Origin: 79-D21 sp964521575
Lineage (GTDB): Bacteria > Synergistota > Synergistia > Synergistales > 79-D21
Length of the DNA stretch: 64,000 bases
Assembly (NCBI GenBank): GCA_964521575.1
Contig: CAZFSR010000001.1
Location: forward strand, 434,001-498,000
Direction of reading: 5' to 3'
How positions within the stretch are numbered: position 1 is the stretch's first letter; each line of letters begins with the position of its first letter. The notes beneath the pieces are model-generated. The model searched no databases, had not been told where the DNA came from, and saw nothing but the letters and a program-made list of their open reading frames with translations. This document shows positions 41,401-49,440 of the stretch, one piece after another. Made by a program: the position numbers and the translations under genes.

Positions 41401-42113
41401 ATGGCGGGCCAGAAGTTGCGGAGCGTCATGAGCTCGACGCCGGTCACCCGGACGAGCAGGCCGAGGGTCGGCCGGACGGTCCCGAACATCTCGATGCGCC
41501 CCTTCCCCACCTCCATCTCGAAGTTCTCGAGCTGCGCCAGGCCGCCCACGAGGCGGTAGCGGCCCTTCCCCCTGGCTTCCACGTTGTTGGCGGCAGCCCT
41601 GAAAGTTCCCTCGACGGCGAAATCGGAGATCTTGAGGTTGGCCCGGCGCAGGTCCAGCTGCCCGGAGCGGGTCCGGACGATGCAGTCGTCCAGCCTGACC
41701 GTGTCGAGGGGGATGTCCAGGCGGTCTCTGTCCTTACGGGCCGGCGGCAGGAGATCCACGAGACGCTCGAGGTCGACGTCGGCCCCCCGGATATCGAGGC
41801 GGCGGATGAAAATGCGGCGTTGTAGAATCGAAGGGATATCCTGGCGAAACGTGAGCTCGGCGGCCGACAGGACCGGAAGGCCTTCCTTCGTCAAGACGAT
41901 GTCGTGGGCCCGGTAACCGACGACAGGGTTGCCGCTCATGGAGCCGATGTAGAGTTCGGCCCCGAGGGCGCTTTTCGCGCCGCTTGCGGCGAGGTTGCGG
42001 ACGATGCCTTCGCCGTACGGCATCCGAACGGCGGCAACGACAAGGATGACGGGTATGAAAAGCAGGAAGGCCCAGAAGGCCAGCTTGGCGGGAGACCGGG
42101 TTTTTCCGGGCAT
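38496..42113 (-). CDS. AsmA/TamB-like giant envelope protein
   Basis: About 1205 residues: an N-terminal membrane anchor (AFWAFLLFIPVILVVAAV near residue 12), then a very long repetitive beta-strand region with recurring G-x-x-x-G-x-L patterns, and a C-terminal part with ASLGGLL-type loops and an acidic, proline-rich tail. This is the architecture of AsmA/TamB bridge proteins, which carry phospholipid to or help assemble the outer membrane. The inner ATG is chosen because AAGAGGTG precedes it and the hydrophobic anchor follows promptly; an ATG 36 bases upstream is possible. It supports a diderm cell envelope. Confidence 0.82.
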   Translation of the reverse strand: MPGKTRSPAKLAFWAFLLFIPVILVVAAVRMPYGEGIVRNLAASGAKSALGAELYIGSMSGNPVVGYRAHDIVLTKEGLPVLSAAELTFRQDIPSILQRRIFIRRLDIRGADVDLERLVDLLPPARKDRDRLDIPLDTVRLDDCIVRTRSGQLDLRRANLKISDFAVEGTFRAAANNVEARGKGRYRLVGGLAQLENFEMEVGKGRIEMFGTVRPTLGLLVRVTGVELMTLRNFWPAIGERFFGPVLTEFRVEGNWPALRYGGNLALSSGRVAGIDFANLRGTWTYDGKILSFEELSGEAFGHPLAGSVSTDLSQSPAPWTLKVSGKEMETARWKSVLPWITFLKGSARTVTVDLAGPLKALSGQVSAEADAMTVASQDLTESRATFSLSGGQSGRLDLSGKWLGSPIEVKGPVKIKPKVELDLALSLGKISLDRLSDRFKGLSALEAKGDLTGRIRLLGPTKALRFDGVILSENLTARGERLGSVRLPFTSDGKDARISGATAAWQGGQVSLSGLVSGLFDAQPRLDLSGRIARIEAKTLAERHESLRSFSPAGKVDGTFRVSGETKALSVEAKLGGFRANLTEALPSREIDASVRFRQDTLEILALSGKAGSSSISLAGRISKVSAKPEADLKGRFSATEITPFLKGLLPVPVSGKADGNLSLNGSLSSPAWKVEGSSDSLSAGGMKVDGFRFRLAGTGQGIRIEQLEGRIIGGSVKGSGNIRKGTAAQPAELDLEAGAEGLDLREITNHFSLALPLKGRASAQATVRGPAQKPTVFVSASVPELAVSGLLFKQVQVRGEGVSTGETLHIREARALVGDSPVTGSGTLLKGKEGFELAFSMEGSKLSLQDLVPRFINGSRNILKGFMDAKVSGRINSEGFQGSGRMTSPELELWGFRLTDVDAPFFTTDEYVTVEGGTAKAYGGDVKVAGSVEMGKARWGARMTVNGADLAPALKDALRTEGSVSGKADLTFRIANEYGKAFLMDGNGSLRVKDGAVEGFSALKNLVPITGSPSIRYSSVNANFNIDGKSVFLLPGTRANAVPGDRFYRYLSVDGSIGEGGNLDLKSYGEINIRGLNLLLGGLEGLLSSDGSWSTATLQQFLGGILGGATRREFQEVSFNLKGPWRKPTIGDLKVVQRPKESPIPTSPSDPSGKEDRDDFRITITIPTGEGGSKSSGDTGSQIKDQLLEQVIRQILKPETEKY

Positions 42114-42183
42114 CGGGCACCTCTTGAAGGAGAATTCGTACTGCCTCATTTTACCCTACCGGGATTGGTCGGAGGTGATCTTC

Positions 42184-43026
42184 GTGAACGGCGTTCGTGA
42201 TGGAGAGGGAGGACAGCCCGAAGTGTTGGAGCGGTTTGAGGCTCTCGTCCGGAACCTGTTTCGCCGGGGAAGCGTGGTCGTCCTTTTTTCCGGCGGGGTC
42301 GACAGCACCCTGCTTGCCTATGCGGCCAGCAGGGCACTGAAAGACAAATCGGTCGCCCTGACCTTCAGGAGCCCTCTCGAGGATCCGGCTGAAGCGGAGA
42401 TGGCCGGGAAGGCCGCGGCCCGCATCGGGATCCGGCATGCGAGCGCCGTGGCGCCGGATCTCTCCGTGCCCGAAATCGCCGGGAACGGCCCGAACCGCTG
42501 CTATGCCTGCCGAAAGCACCGGGATGCCCTGGCCCTGGAATGGGCTTGGCGGCATGGGTTCGAGTCCGTCGTGGACGGTTTCTCGCTCTCGGACCTGGAG
42601 GAGGACCGCCCGGGGAAAAAAGCCTCCGACGAGGACGGGATCGGCCATCCGCTGCTGGAGGCCGGGCTGGGGAGAAAGGACATCCGGGAGATTTCCGGCC
42701 TCATGGGGATCGAAGGGGGGGAGCGCGTGGGAAGCCCCTGCCTGGCCACTCGCTTTCCCACCGGAACGGCCCTCTCCGAAGAGGCCCTCCGCCGGGTGGC
42801 GCGTTCTGAAACCGCCCTCAGGGCCCTTGGTTTCTCGCCGTTGCGGGTCCGTTCCCTTCCGGGCCCGGTTGCGGTGGTTGAAACGAACGATCCCCCAGGG
42901 GTCCTTGCCCTGGGGGATCGAGTCGTGAGGATCCTGAAAGACGAGGGCTTCCTGAGAGTTCTCGTCGATCTGGAGGGTTACGAAAGGGGCAATATGGGCC
43001 GGCTCTCCGCCCGCGGGGAACCCTAG
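42184..43026 (+). CDS. larE: ATP-dependent sacrificial sulfur transferase LarE-like
   Basis: 280 residues of the PP-loop ATPase family. The ATP-pyrophosphatase loop is SGGVDST (about residue 38), and NRCYACRK (about 110) includes the cysteine corresponding to LarE's sulfur-donating residue. CLATRFPTGT follows. LarE adenylates and sulfurises pyridinium biscarboxylate in making the nickel pincer cofactor of LarA-type racemases. No larB, larC or larA is present, so it could serve another thiolation. GTG start behind GGAGGTGAT. It converges with the P5C dehydrogenase gene, overlapping it by 4 bases. Confidence 0.85.
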   Translation: MNGVRDGEGGQPEVLERFEALVRNLFRRGSVVVLFSGGVDSTLLAYAASRALKDKSVALTFRSPLEDPAEAEMAGKAAARIGIRHASAVAPDLSVPEIAGNGPNRCYACRKHRDALALEWAWRHGFESVVDGFSLSDLEEDRPGKKASDEDGIGHPLLEAGLGRKDIREISGLMGIEGGERVGSPCLATRFPTGTALSEEALRRVARSETALRALGFSPLRVRSLPGPVAVVETNDPPGVLALGDRVVRILKDEGFLRVLVDLEGYERGNMGRLSARGEP

Positions 43027-44645
43027 CCCATGTAAGGGCGCCTCCAATCCAGGGGAGGGACGGTGGTCTCCTTGATCGTCCGGGGGGAAAGCCACCGTGT
43101 GATGTTGTTCAGGAAGCCGGCCTTGTCGTTCGTTCCCGAGTGCCTTGAGCCGCCGAAGGGCTGCCTGCCCACGATGGCCCCCGTGGGCTTATCGTTGATA
43201 TAGAAGTTCCCCGCCGCGAAGCGCAGCATGCAGGCGGCCCTGTCGATCGCCGCCCGGTCTCTCGCGAAGACCGAGCCGGTCAGGGCATAGGGCGTGCTGG
43301 AGTCGCAAAGCTCGAGGATGGATTCGAAGCCGTCGTCAGGGTAAACGAGGACGGAGACGACGGGGCCGAAAATTTCTTCGGTCATCAGCTTCCCCTTCGG
43401 GCTTATGGCGACGAAAAGCGCCGGTTCGACGAACCAGCCCCGCTCTTCGCTGTACCCACCGCCGAAAACCCTTTCGTATTCCTCGGGATGGGCGAGGGCA
43501 TGCTCGATATAGCCGACCGCTTTCCTGTACGCCTCCTCGTCGATAAGGGCTCCCATGAAGCATCCCAGGTTGTCGGTCGGGCCGACACGAAGCTTGGGAA
43601 ATTCCTCGAGGAGGATGTCCTTCACCCGGGGCCAGAGGCTTTCAGGGATGTAGGCCCGGGAGAGGGCGGAGCATTTCTGCCCCTGGAATTCGAATCCCCC
43701 GCGTAGCAGGCTCACCGCGACCGCCCTGGGGTCGGCGGAAGCGTGCACCACGGCAAAATCCTTGCCTCCGGTCTCCCCCACAACCCTCGGGAAGGACCGG
43801 TAAATCTCGGTGTTCTTGCCGATCGTCCGCCAGAGGGCCATGAAGGTTTCGTAGCTGCCGGTGAAATGCAAGCCGGCGAAATCGGGGTGTTCGAGAACTT
43901 TCAAGGCCAGTCGGCTTGAAAAGGGAACGAAATTGATGACGCCTCCCGGCAGGCCTGCCGCGTCAAGGACCTTCATGATCTCCCAGTTGCAGGGCAGGGC
44001 GGCGCGGGCGGGTTTCCAGACCGCCACGTTTCCCGCCATGGCGGGGGCGGTCGGGAGGTTCCCGGCGATGCTGTAGAAGTTGAAGGGGCTCACGGCGAAG
44101 ACGAACCCTTCCAGCGGACGCCAGTCGAATCGGTTGATCTCTCCGGGAGCCTGTTCGGGCTGCATTTCGTAAAGCAGGTGAAGGTACCAGGCGTTGAAGC
44201 GCCAGAAATCCACCAGTTCCGCAAGGTCGATTTCCGCTTCGTAAGGGGTTTTCGAAAGGTTCAGCATGATGGAGGCGATGTTCCGCGTCCTGCACGGGCC
44301 AGCGAGGAGGTCGGCGGCTTTCAGGAAGACGGCCGCGCGGTCACGCCAGGGAATCCTGGACCAGCTTTCCCAAGCCTGAATGGCCGAATCGATCGCCGCC
44401 TGCACTTCCCTCTCTCCCGCCAGCCGCGCCTTTCCCAGGAGAAGGCCGTGATCGGCCGGAGAACGGACCTCCAGGACTTCTCCCCTCCAGGAAGGGGCGC
44501 CTCCAATGAAGAGGGGGATTTCCTCCGGTTGGTTCCTCAGGTTGTCCAGCTCGAGGAGAAGGCGCTCCCTTTCAGGCGTTCCCGGCGCATAGGCGGGGAT
44601 CGTATCGACGTCGTTTCTCGGTTTTTCCAGTCGCCACACGTTCAT
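43023..44645 (-). CDS. pruA: L-glutamate gamma-semialdehyde (1-pyrroline-5-carboxylate) dehydrogenase
   Basis: 540 residues, the long N-terminal form typical of P5C dehydrogenases of the RocA/PruA group. It has SPFNFYSIAGN at about residue 187, the catalytic Glu in VVGETGGKD, the catalytic Cys in GGFEFQGQKCSALSRAY, and EEIFGPV. It oxidises P5C/glutamate semialdehyde to glutamate with NAD. The HypD-like enzyme at 24 kb would produce P5C, so the two could form a hydroxyproline-to-glutamate route, though they are 17 kb apart. The inner of two ATGs is used because AAAGG lies 6 bases before it. Confidence 0.92.
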   Translation of the reverse strand: MNVWRLEKPRNDVDTIPAYAPGTPERERLLLELDNLRNQPEEIPLFIGGAPSWRGEVLEVRSPADHGLLLGKARLAGEREVQAAIDSAIQAWESWSRIPWRDRAAVFLKAADLLAGPCRTRNIASIMLNLSKTPYEAEIDLAELVDFWRFNAWYLHLLYEMQPEQAPGEINRFDWRPLEGFVFAVSPFNFYSIAGNLPTAPAMAGNVAVWKPARAALPCNWEIMKVLDAAGLPGGVINFVPFSSRLALKVLEHPDFAGLHFTGSYETFMALWRTIGKNTEIYRSFPRVVGETGGKDFAVVHASADPRAVAVSLLRGGFEFQGQKCSALSRAYIPESLWPRVKDILLEEFPKLRVGPTDNLGCFMGALIDEEAYRKAVGYIEHALAHPEEYERVFGGGYSEERGWFVEPALFVAISPKGKLMTEEIFGPVVSVLVYPDDGFESILELCDSSTPYALTGSVFARDRAAIDRAACMLRFAAGNFYINDKPTGAIVGRQPFGGSRHSGTNDKAGFLNNITRWLSPRTIKETTVPPLDWRRPYMG

Positions 44646-44717
44646 CGCCATCCTTTCGTCGTGGTGTGAGGATGCGGTTCACGATCGGTCACGGGAAAAC
44701 AATGAACTATTCAACGC

Positions 44718-44779
44718 GGTGGATAAGCGAACAGTCGCCTCCCCAAGGTTTGTGGATATGTGGACAAATTAGTGGATAA
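44718..44779 (+). promoter_or_regulatory. Cluster of four DnaA-box-like 9-mers (possible oriC)
   Basis: Relative to TGTGGATAA: GGTGGATAA (44718-44726), TGTGGATAT (44751-44759), TGTGGACAA (44759-44767) and AGTGGATAA (44771-44779). Each differs at one base, and all are in the same orientation. They fill the gap between pruA and the nuclease gene, close to rsmG-parA-parB and parS. An AT-richer stretch (AAAACAATGAACTATTCAA, 44696-44714) adjoins them. Likely part of the replication origin or a DnaA-titrating site. Confidence 0.6.
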
Positions 44780-45596
44780 GTGCAGGTTCACGGGTCACGG
44801 AAAGGATCTGGGCCGGGTCGTCGACCAGGATCTCCGCACCCCGGAATGAGGCCTGGACCTTTCCGACAACCCGGATGCGCGTGCCTTCGAGAGAGGGGAT
44901 CGAGCCGAAGGCACCCTCGGGTTCGCCGGCGAGCACAAGGGTGGTATGCGATCCCTTTTCGGACAGGCTCCAGCGTGTTTTCGAGTGCCTGATCCCGTCG
45001 ACGCGCATGTCGAGCGTGATGAAAGCTCCCGCCAGGAGCGGGAGATCCGCCCAGACCTGCCGACCGGTGAACAGGCGTCCCGCTGCTGCTCCCCAGAAGC
45101 CTTTTTCCCCGCTTCGCGCGCGTAGGAGGGCTGCATGGATGCGGTCGGCGAGCCGGACGTTCGGCGGAAGGGTGAGGGGCAAGGCGAAGCCCTCCTCCAC
45201 GAGCCGCTCGTTGACCATGAAGGACCCTTCCGGCAGGTCGATCCAGACGATGGCCAGCAGGCGGCCGTAGCGGTCCCGTTTTTGAACGTCGGTTTCCAGG
45301 CGGACTTTCTTGCCCAAAACGAGGGCCCTGTTGGCGAGAGCCGCCTCCAGGCCGAATTCCTCGACTCCTCTCCTGGGATGGTGGGTCTCGGGGGTGTCGA
45401 TCAGGAGGTAACGCACCGTTTCGGTCCGCCCGCCGTCCATGGCGACTTCGACGGTGTCGCCGTCGACGACGGCGACGACGGTCCCGCGGAGGGTTTCGGC
45501 GAGAGCCGCGGCAGGACGGAAAGGAAAAGAGGAAGCCGCCGTGGCGAGAAACAGGGCCAGAAATAGGTTTCGGGCCAATCGGAAGGCTTTTCCCAT
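44769..45596 (-). CDS. Secreted thermonuclease-family protein with C-terminal OB-like domain
   Basis: 275 residues with a signal peptide (residues 1-33). Residues about 37-165 form a staphylococcal-nuclease domain: VVDGDTVEV, the Arg/Glu-type RYLLIDTPETHH loop, then RDRYGRLLAIVW and VNERLVEEGFA. The remainder (about 185-270) is beta-rich with RIRVVGKVQASFRGAEILV, resembling a small OB-fold. It probably degrades external nucleic acid. Its 3' end overlaps the last DnaA-like box. The long antisense frame here is a shadow. Confidence 0.85.
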   Translation of the reverse strand: MGKAFRLARNLFLALFLATAASSFPFRPAAALAETLRGTVVAVVDGDTVEVAMDGGRTETVRYLLIDTPETHHPRRGVEEFGLEAALANRALVLGKKVRLETDVQKRDRYGRLLAIVWIDLPEGSFMVNERLVEEGFALPLTLPPNVRLADRIHAALLRARSGEKGFWGAAAGRLFTGRQVWADLPLLAGAFITLDMRVDGIRHSKTRWSLSEKGSHTTLVLAGEPEGAFGSIPSLEGTRIRVVGKVQASFRGAEILVDDPAQILSVTREPALIH

Positions 45597-45703
45597 TCGT
45601 CGTTCCTTTCTTGAAGGATTGGGTTTCCGGAACCCTGCCCTCTATGGGATATGATACCTTTTAGGGAAGAAAACCGTATTCGGGAAGAGAGGACGCACGG
45701 CCG

Positions 45704-46399
45704 ATGACGACGGAGGAAACCTTGCCGTGGCAGGCGGCAATTGAAGAAGCGGAGGCGAACCGGGAGCGCCTGCGGTCTTACTGCGAGGCGTTGGCCAGGG
45801 GAAACGAACGCGCCAGGCTGACGGGTCCCGCTGATCCCGAAACCCTGTGGAGGGAGCATGTCCTCGATTGTGCGGCGGCCCTTCCCCTGCTTCCCCGCGA
45901 GGGGCGTATCGTCGATGTCGGCACCGGCGGAGGGTTGCCTGGCGTCGTGTGGGCCATTTGCAGGCCAGGCCTTTCCGTGACGCTTCTCGACAGCGTCAGC
46001 CGCAAGTGCATCGCCCTGCGGGGCATCGTCGAGGAACTCGGCATCGGGAACGCTTCGGTTGCCTGCATGAGATCGGAGGAACTGGCCCGCGGGAACCGGG
46101 AGCGTTTCGAAGTGGCGGCTGCGAGAGCGGTGACGGCGGCGGGCCCACTGGCCGAACTCCTGAGTCCCCTGGTGTCGGTCGGAGGGATGCTCCTGGCGTT
46201 CAAGGGGCCCCGCGTGCACGAGGAGCTCGACGCGGTGGGGCGGATGTGGCCCCGCCTGGGGCTCGGCGAGCCGGTCCTGCATTCCTACCCTCTCGAAGGC
46301 AAGTCTCGCGTGATTGTCAGCTGGATGAAGGCGCGAAGCTGCCCCGGCACTTTTCCGAGAAACCCGGCGATGCTCGAGAAGAAACCGTGGTGGAGGTGA
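45704..46399 (+). CDS. rsmG: 16S rRNA (guanine527-N7)-methyltransferase RsmG
   Basis: 231 residues; methylates G527 of 16S rRNA using SAM. The motif I SAM loop is VDVGTGGGLPG (about residue 69), preceded by the HVLDCAAAL signature helix, and ARAVTAAGPLAELLSP is typical later. The C-terminal 25 residues (ARSCPGTFPRNPAMLEKKPW) carry the RxPG-type tail common in Firmicutes/Synergistota RsmG. It heads an rsmG-parA-parB group, 4 bases before parA, a gene order usual beside oriC. Confidence 0.93.
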   Translation: MTTEETLPWQAAIEEAEANRERLRSYCEALARGNERARLTGPADPETLWREHVLDCAAALPLLPREGRIVDVGTGGGLPGVVWAICRPGLSVTLLDSVSRKCIALRGIVEELGIGNASVACMRSEELARGNRERFEVAAARAVTAAGPLAELLSPLVSVGGMLLAFKGPRVHEELDAVGRMWPRLGLGEPVLHSYPLEGKSRVIVSWMKARSCPGTFPRNPAMLEKKPWWR

Positions 46400-46403
46400 G
46401 TCC

Positions 46404-47174
46404 ATGCTGGTGATGGCGGTGGCAAACCAGAAGGGCGGGGTCGGCAAGACGACCTGCTGCGTCAACCTTTCGGCCGAGCTGGGACGGCTGGGGGTGAAGT
46501 CCCTCGTGATCGACGCGGATCCCCAGGGGAACAGCAGCAGCGCCCTCGGGATAGACCGGGGGGCCCTCGAGTGCAGCGTCTACGACGTGATCGCGGGAGA
46601 CCTCCCGGCCTCGGAGGCGGTCAGGCGGACTCCGTGGGAGAACGTTTCCCTCCTTCCGGCGACGCTGGACCTGGCGGGGGCCGAGGTGGAACTGGCCGGG
46701 GCGATGAGCCGGGAAAGCCGCCTCAGGAGAAAGATGTCGGACCTCAGGGGGTACGATATCGCCCTGATCGATTGTCCGCCTTCGCTAGGGCTTCTGACGG
46801 TGAACGCCCTGGTCGCGAGCGACGGGATTCTCGTCCCGGTCCAGTGCGAATACTTTGCCCTGGAGGGGCTCGGCCAGCTTTTGAAGACGATGGACCTGGT
46901 CCGTTCATACCTGAGGGAGGATCTCTCCCTGTCGGGTCTCGTCATGACCATGTTCGACGGGCGCACCCGGCTATCGAGGGAAGTTGTGGACGAGGTGCGC
47001 CGGCAGTTCGGGGATCTTGTCCTGGAGACGATCATCCCCCGTAATGTCAAACTGTCGGAAGCGCCGAGCCACGGACGGCCCATCGGCTACTATGACCCCC
47101 AGAGCGCGGGGGCGGAAGCCTTCAGGGACCTGGCAAGGGAGGTGGCGGAAAGATGGCTGGGCAGAAAGCCCTAG
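46404..47174 (+). CDS. parA: Chromosome-partitioning ATPase ParA (Soj)
   Basis: 256 residues. Deviant Walker A KGGVGKTT at about residue 10, Walker A' VIDADPQGNSS, Walker B LIDCPPSLG, and PRNVKLSEAPSHG near the end, all diagnostic of Soj-type ParA. It forms ATP-dependent dimers on the nucleoid and moves ParB-parS complexes. ATG behind GGAGGTGAG. Its end overlaps parB by 22 bases. Confidence 0.95.
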   Translation: MLVMAVANQKGGVGKTTCCVNLSAELGRLGVKSLVIDADPQGNSSSALGIDRGALECSVYDVIAGDLPASEAVRRTPWENVSLLPATLDLAGAEVELAGAMSRESRLRRKMSDLRGYDIALIDCPPSLGLLTVNALVASDGILVPVQCEYFALEGLGQLLKTMDLVRSYLREDLSLSGLVMTMFDGRTRLSREVVDEVRRQFGDLVLETIIPRNVKLSEAPSHGRPIGYYDPQSAGAEAFRDLAREVAERWLGRKP

Positions 47175-48031
47175 GGCGCGGGCTTGGGGCGCTCCTGCCG
47201 GGGGCCGAGAGGCCGGCGGGGCATGAGGCGCCGGTTTCCCTCCCGCTGGAAGACATCCGGCCGAATCCCGTCCAACCCCGGAAGAACGTCGATCAAGAAC
47301 TCCTCCAGTCCCTGGCCGAATCCGTCAGGGCGCACGGAATCATCCAGCCGCTCGTGGTGAGGCCCGCGGGCGGCGGCTACGAGATCGTGGCCGGCGAGCG
47401 CCGCTGGAGGGCGGCGAAGCTGGCCGGGCTGAAGGAAGTCCCGGTCCGTGTGCTTGTCCTGAACGAATCCCAGTCGATCCAGGCTGCCCTGGTCGAGAAC
47501 CTCCAGCGCGAAGACCTCAGCCCCCTGGAAGTGGCAGACGGGATTCGGGACCTGATTTCACGGTTCGCCCTCTCCCACGAGGAAGCCGCGAAGAGGCTGG
47601 GATTCAGCCGGGCTGCCGTCACGAACAAGCTTCGCCTGCTGGCCCTGCCGGATTCCGTCAAGGCCCTCCTGGCATCGGGTTCCCTCAGCGAGGGGCATGC
47701 AAGGGCCCTGCTTACGCTGGAAGACCCGGCAAAGATCGGGAAGTTCGCCGAAAAGGTCGTGCGCGAGGAGCTTTCGGTCAGGCAGGCGGAGATCCTTGCA
47801 CGGCGCGAGAAGGACGGGCCCGCCGAAAAACCGGCCCCGGAACGGAAAACGGTGCCGGTTCCTCGCGAAATCCAGGATTACTTCAGGAAGAAGGGGTTCA
47901 AGGTCGCCCTAAGCAGAAAGCGCGGCGGCGTTGCGGTGACTTTCGAGGGCCTTTCCGAACCGCAGGCGAAACAGCTCCTTCAACTGATTCGAAACGAAGG
48001 GGACGACGTTTTCCTGGAGAGGGAGGCTTGA
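47153..48031 (+). CDS. parB: Chromosome-partitioning protein ParB (Spo0J)
   Basis: 292 residues. N-terminal ParA-stimulating peptide LGRGLGALL, then the CTP-binding ParB domain with IRPNPVQPRK and the GERRWRAAK motif (about residue 81), and the ENLQREDLSPLE helix. A central helix-turn-helix for parS (EEAAKRLGFSRAAVTNKLRLL) and a C-terminal dimerisation region complete it. A perfect parS lies 240 bases downstream. Translationally coupled to parA. Confidence 0.95.
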   Translation: MAGQKALGRGLGALLPGAERPAGHEAPVSLPLEDIRPNPVQPRKNVDQELLQSLAESVRAHGIIQPLVVRPAGGGYEIVAGERRWRAAKLAGLKEVPVRVLVLNESQSIQAALVENLQREDLSPLEVADGIRDLISRFALSHEEAAKRLGFSRAAVTNKLRLLALPDSVKALLASGSLSEGHARALLTLEDPAKIGKFAEKVVREELSVRQAEILARREKDGPAEKPAPERKTVPVPREIQDYFRKKGFKVALSRKRGGVAVTFEGLSEPQAKQLLQLIRNEGDDVFLEREA

Positions 48032-48034
48032 ACC

Positions 48035-48265
48035 ATGCCCTTCAGGATGGAGGATTTCGCGGCTTTTTCGAAAATCGTGTCCGCCGCCCTTCTCGTCTGC
48101 GGTTTCATCCTCTTGGGTCTCTTGGTCGGCAGGCAGCTTGAGGGGAAAGGGGCTCCCGGCTGGGTCGTCCCGGCTGGGGCGGCGGCAGGTGCCGTAGTGG
48201 GAATGACACAGGGGTGGGCGATGATCCGCCCTCTCTGGAAGGAAGAGGGGAGGCACCGCCCCTAG
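48035..48265 (+). CDS. AtpZ/AtpI-like small membrane protein
   Basis: 76 residues with two membrane helices (about 12-33 and 42-60) separated by a GRQLEGKG turn. This is the pattern of AtpZ/AtpI proteins associated with ATP synthase assembly or Mg2+ supply. It follows parB by 3 bases, behind GGGAGG, and precedes parS. In many bacteria atp genes lie near oriC, but no other ATP synthase gene is in the window. Confidence 0.65.
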   Translation: MPFRMEDFAAFSKIVSAALLVCGFILLGLLVGRQLEGKGAPGWVVPAGAAAGAVVGMTQGWAMIRPLWKEEGRHRP

Positions 48266-48270
48266 GCCGG

Positions 48271-48286
48271 TGTTTCACGTGAAACA
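48271..48286. promoter_or_regulatory. parS centromere site
   Basis: TGTTTCACGTGAAACA, a perfect 16-bp palindrome identical to the bacterial parS consensus bound by ParB. It lies between the AtpZ-like gene and the HIT gene. Confidence 0.95.
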
Positions 48287-48302
48287 TTGAGGAGGGATCG
48301 CC

Positions 48303-48791
48303 TTGGAAACACTCTATTCTCCGTGGCGGATGGCCTATATCTCTTCCGCGGAAAAAACGCCGGGTTGCATCTTCTGCGAATTTCCGAGGAAGAACGAGGA
48401 TGAAGCGCTGCTGATCCTCCATCGGGGAAAAACCTGCTTTGTCATCCTGAACGCCTTTCCCTATAACCCCGGGCACCTGATGGTGGTCCCGTACCGTCAC
48501 GTCGCAGACTACGAGAGCCTCCAGGACGTCGAATTGCTGGAAATGAACCGCCTTGCCGGGGATTGCGTCGCGGCCCTGAAAACGACGATGGCTCCGCACG
48601 GCTTCAACATGGGGATCAACCTGGGACGGATAGCCGGGGCGGGAGTCGACGGCCACGTTCACCTCCATGTCGTGCCGCGGTGGAGCGGAGACACGAACTT
48701 CACCACGGTCGTCGGGCAAACCCGTGTTTTGCCGGAGGCGCTTCCGGTCACCTGGGCCAAGCTGAAGGAGGCCCTTGTCGTCCGTGGCTGA
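48303..48791 (+). CDS. HIT-family nucleotide hydrolase/phosphorylase
   Basis: 162 residues. The catalytic histidine triad is HVHLHVVPRW (about residue 116). An N-terminal Zn-type motif CIFC (about 22-25) and WRMAYIS match the branch of HIT proteins related to Ap4A phosphorylases found in many bacteria and archaea. Likely hydrolyses or phosphorolyses dinucleoside polyphosphates or adenylated compounds. TTG start with GGAGGGAT upstream. It overlaps the next gene by 17 bases. Confidence 0.88.
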   Translation: METLYSPWRMAYISSAEKTPGCIFCEFPRKNEDEALLILHRGKTCFVILNAFPYNPGHLMVVPYRHVADYESLQDVELLEMNRLAGDCVAALKTTMAPHGFNMGINLGRIAGAGVDGHVHLHVVPRWSGDTNFTTVVGQTRVLPEALPVTWAKLKEALVVRG

Positions 48792-49407
48792 GGGGGAAGA
48801 CCGGTTTCTCGAACCGGCTTCCGAAGCGGAAGCCGAGATGACCGAAAAACGCTCGAGATTCATCGCGACCCTCCGGTTGGCCCGCACGCCCCTGGAGGCG
48901 AAAGAAGCCGTGAGAGCCGTAGCGGCCCTTCGCCCGGATGCGAACCATCACTGTTGGGCCTACCGTGTGGGCGTCCCTCCCTGCGAGTATTATTCCGACG
49001 CCGGGGAACCCTCCGGTACCGCGGGAAAACCCATCCTGGGGGCGATCCAGAAGGCGGGAACGACCCACACCGTGGTTGTGGTCACACGCTACTTCGGGGG
49101 GATCAAGCTCGGCGTCAGGGGGCTCATCGAAGCTTACGGGGCCTGCGCGAGAAAGGTTCTCGAGGCGGCGGGCTCCGTGGCCAGGGTTGCGACGAGGAAG
49201 GCGCGGGTGGAACTCCCTTACGCGGAACAGGGAAACCTGCGCTTTTTCCTGAAGGACTTGGGGGTCGATGTGGACGCCTTAATCTGCAGCTTCGGGGAAA
49301 GGGTTATCATGGAAGTGCCCGTCCCGCTTTCGATGGAGGGCCCTGCCACGGCCCTTTTCGAATCCCTCCTTGCCAGAGGGCAGCTCCTCAGGTGGGAATG
49401 GCGGTGA
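48775..49407 (+). CDS. yigZ: IMPACT/YigZ family protein
   Basis: 210 residues. The N-terminal domain has the UPF0029 signature, with SRFIATLRLA, then HHCWAYRVG, SDAGEPSGTAGKPIL and the diagnostic VVVTRYFGGIKLGVRGLIEAY. The C-terminal alpha/beta domain resembles the EF-G domain V-like fold of YigZ. The function is unsettled (possible translation-related regulator). TTG start within the preceding HIT gene, behind AAGGAGG. Confidence 0.92.
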   Translation: MSSVAEGEDRFLEPASEAEAEMTEKRSRFIATLRLARTPLEAKEAVRAVAALRPDANHHCWAYRVGVPPCEYYSDAGEPSGTAGKPILGAIQKAGTTHTVVVVTRYFGGIKLGVRGLIEAYGACARKVLEAAGSVARVATRKARVELPYAEQGNLRFFLKDLGVDVDALICSFGERVIMEVPVPLSMEGPATALFESLLARGQLLRWEWR

Positions 49408-49440
49408 GGGGCGGAAATCCGTAAAAGGGGGAGAAGAGAC

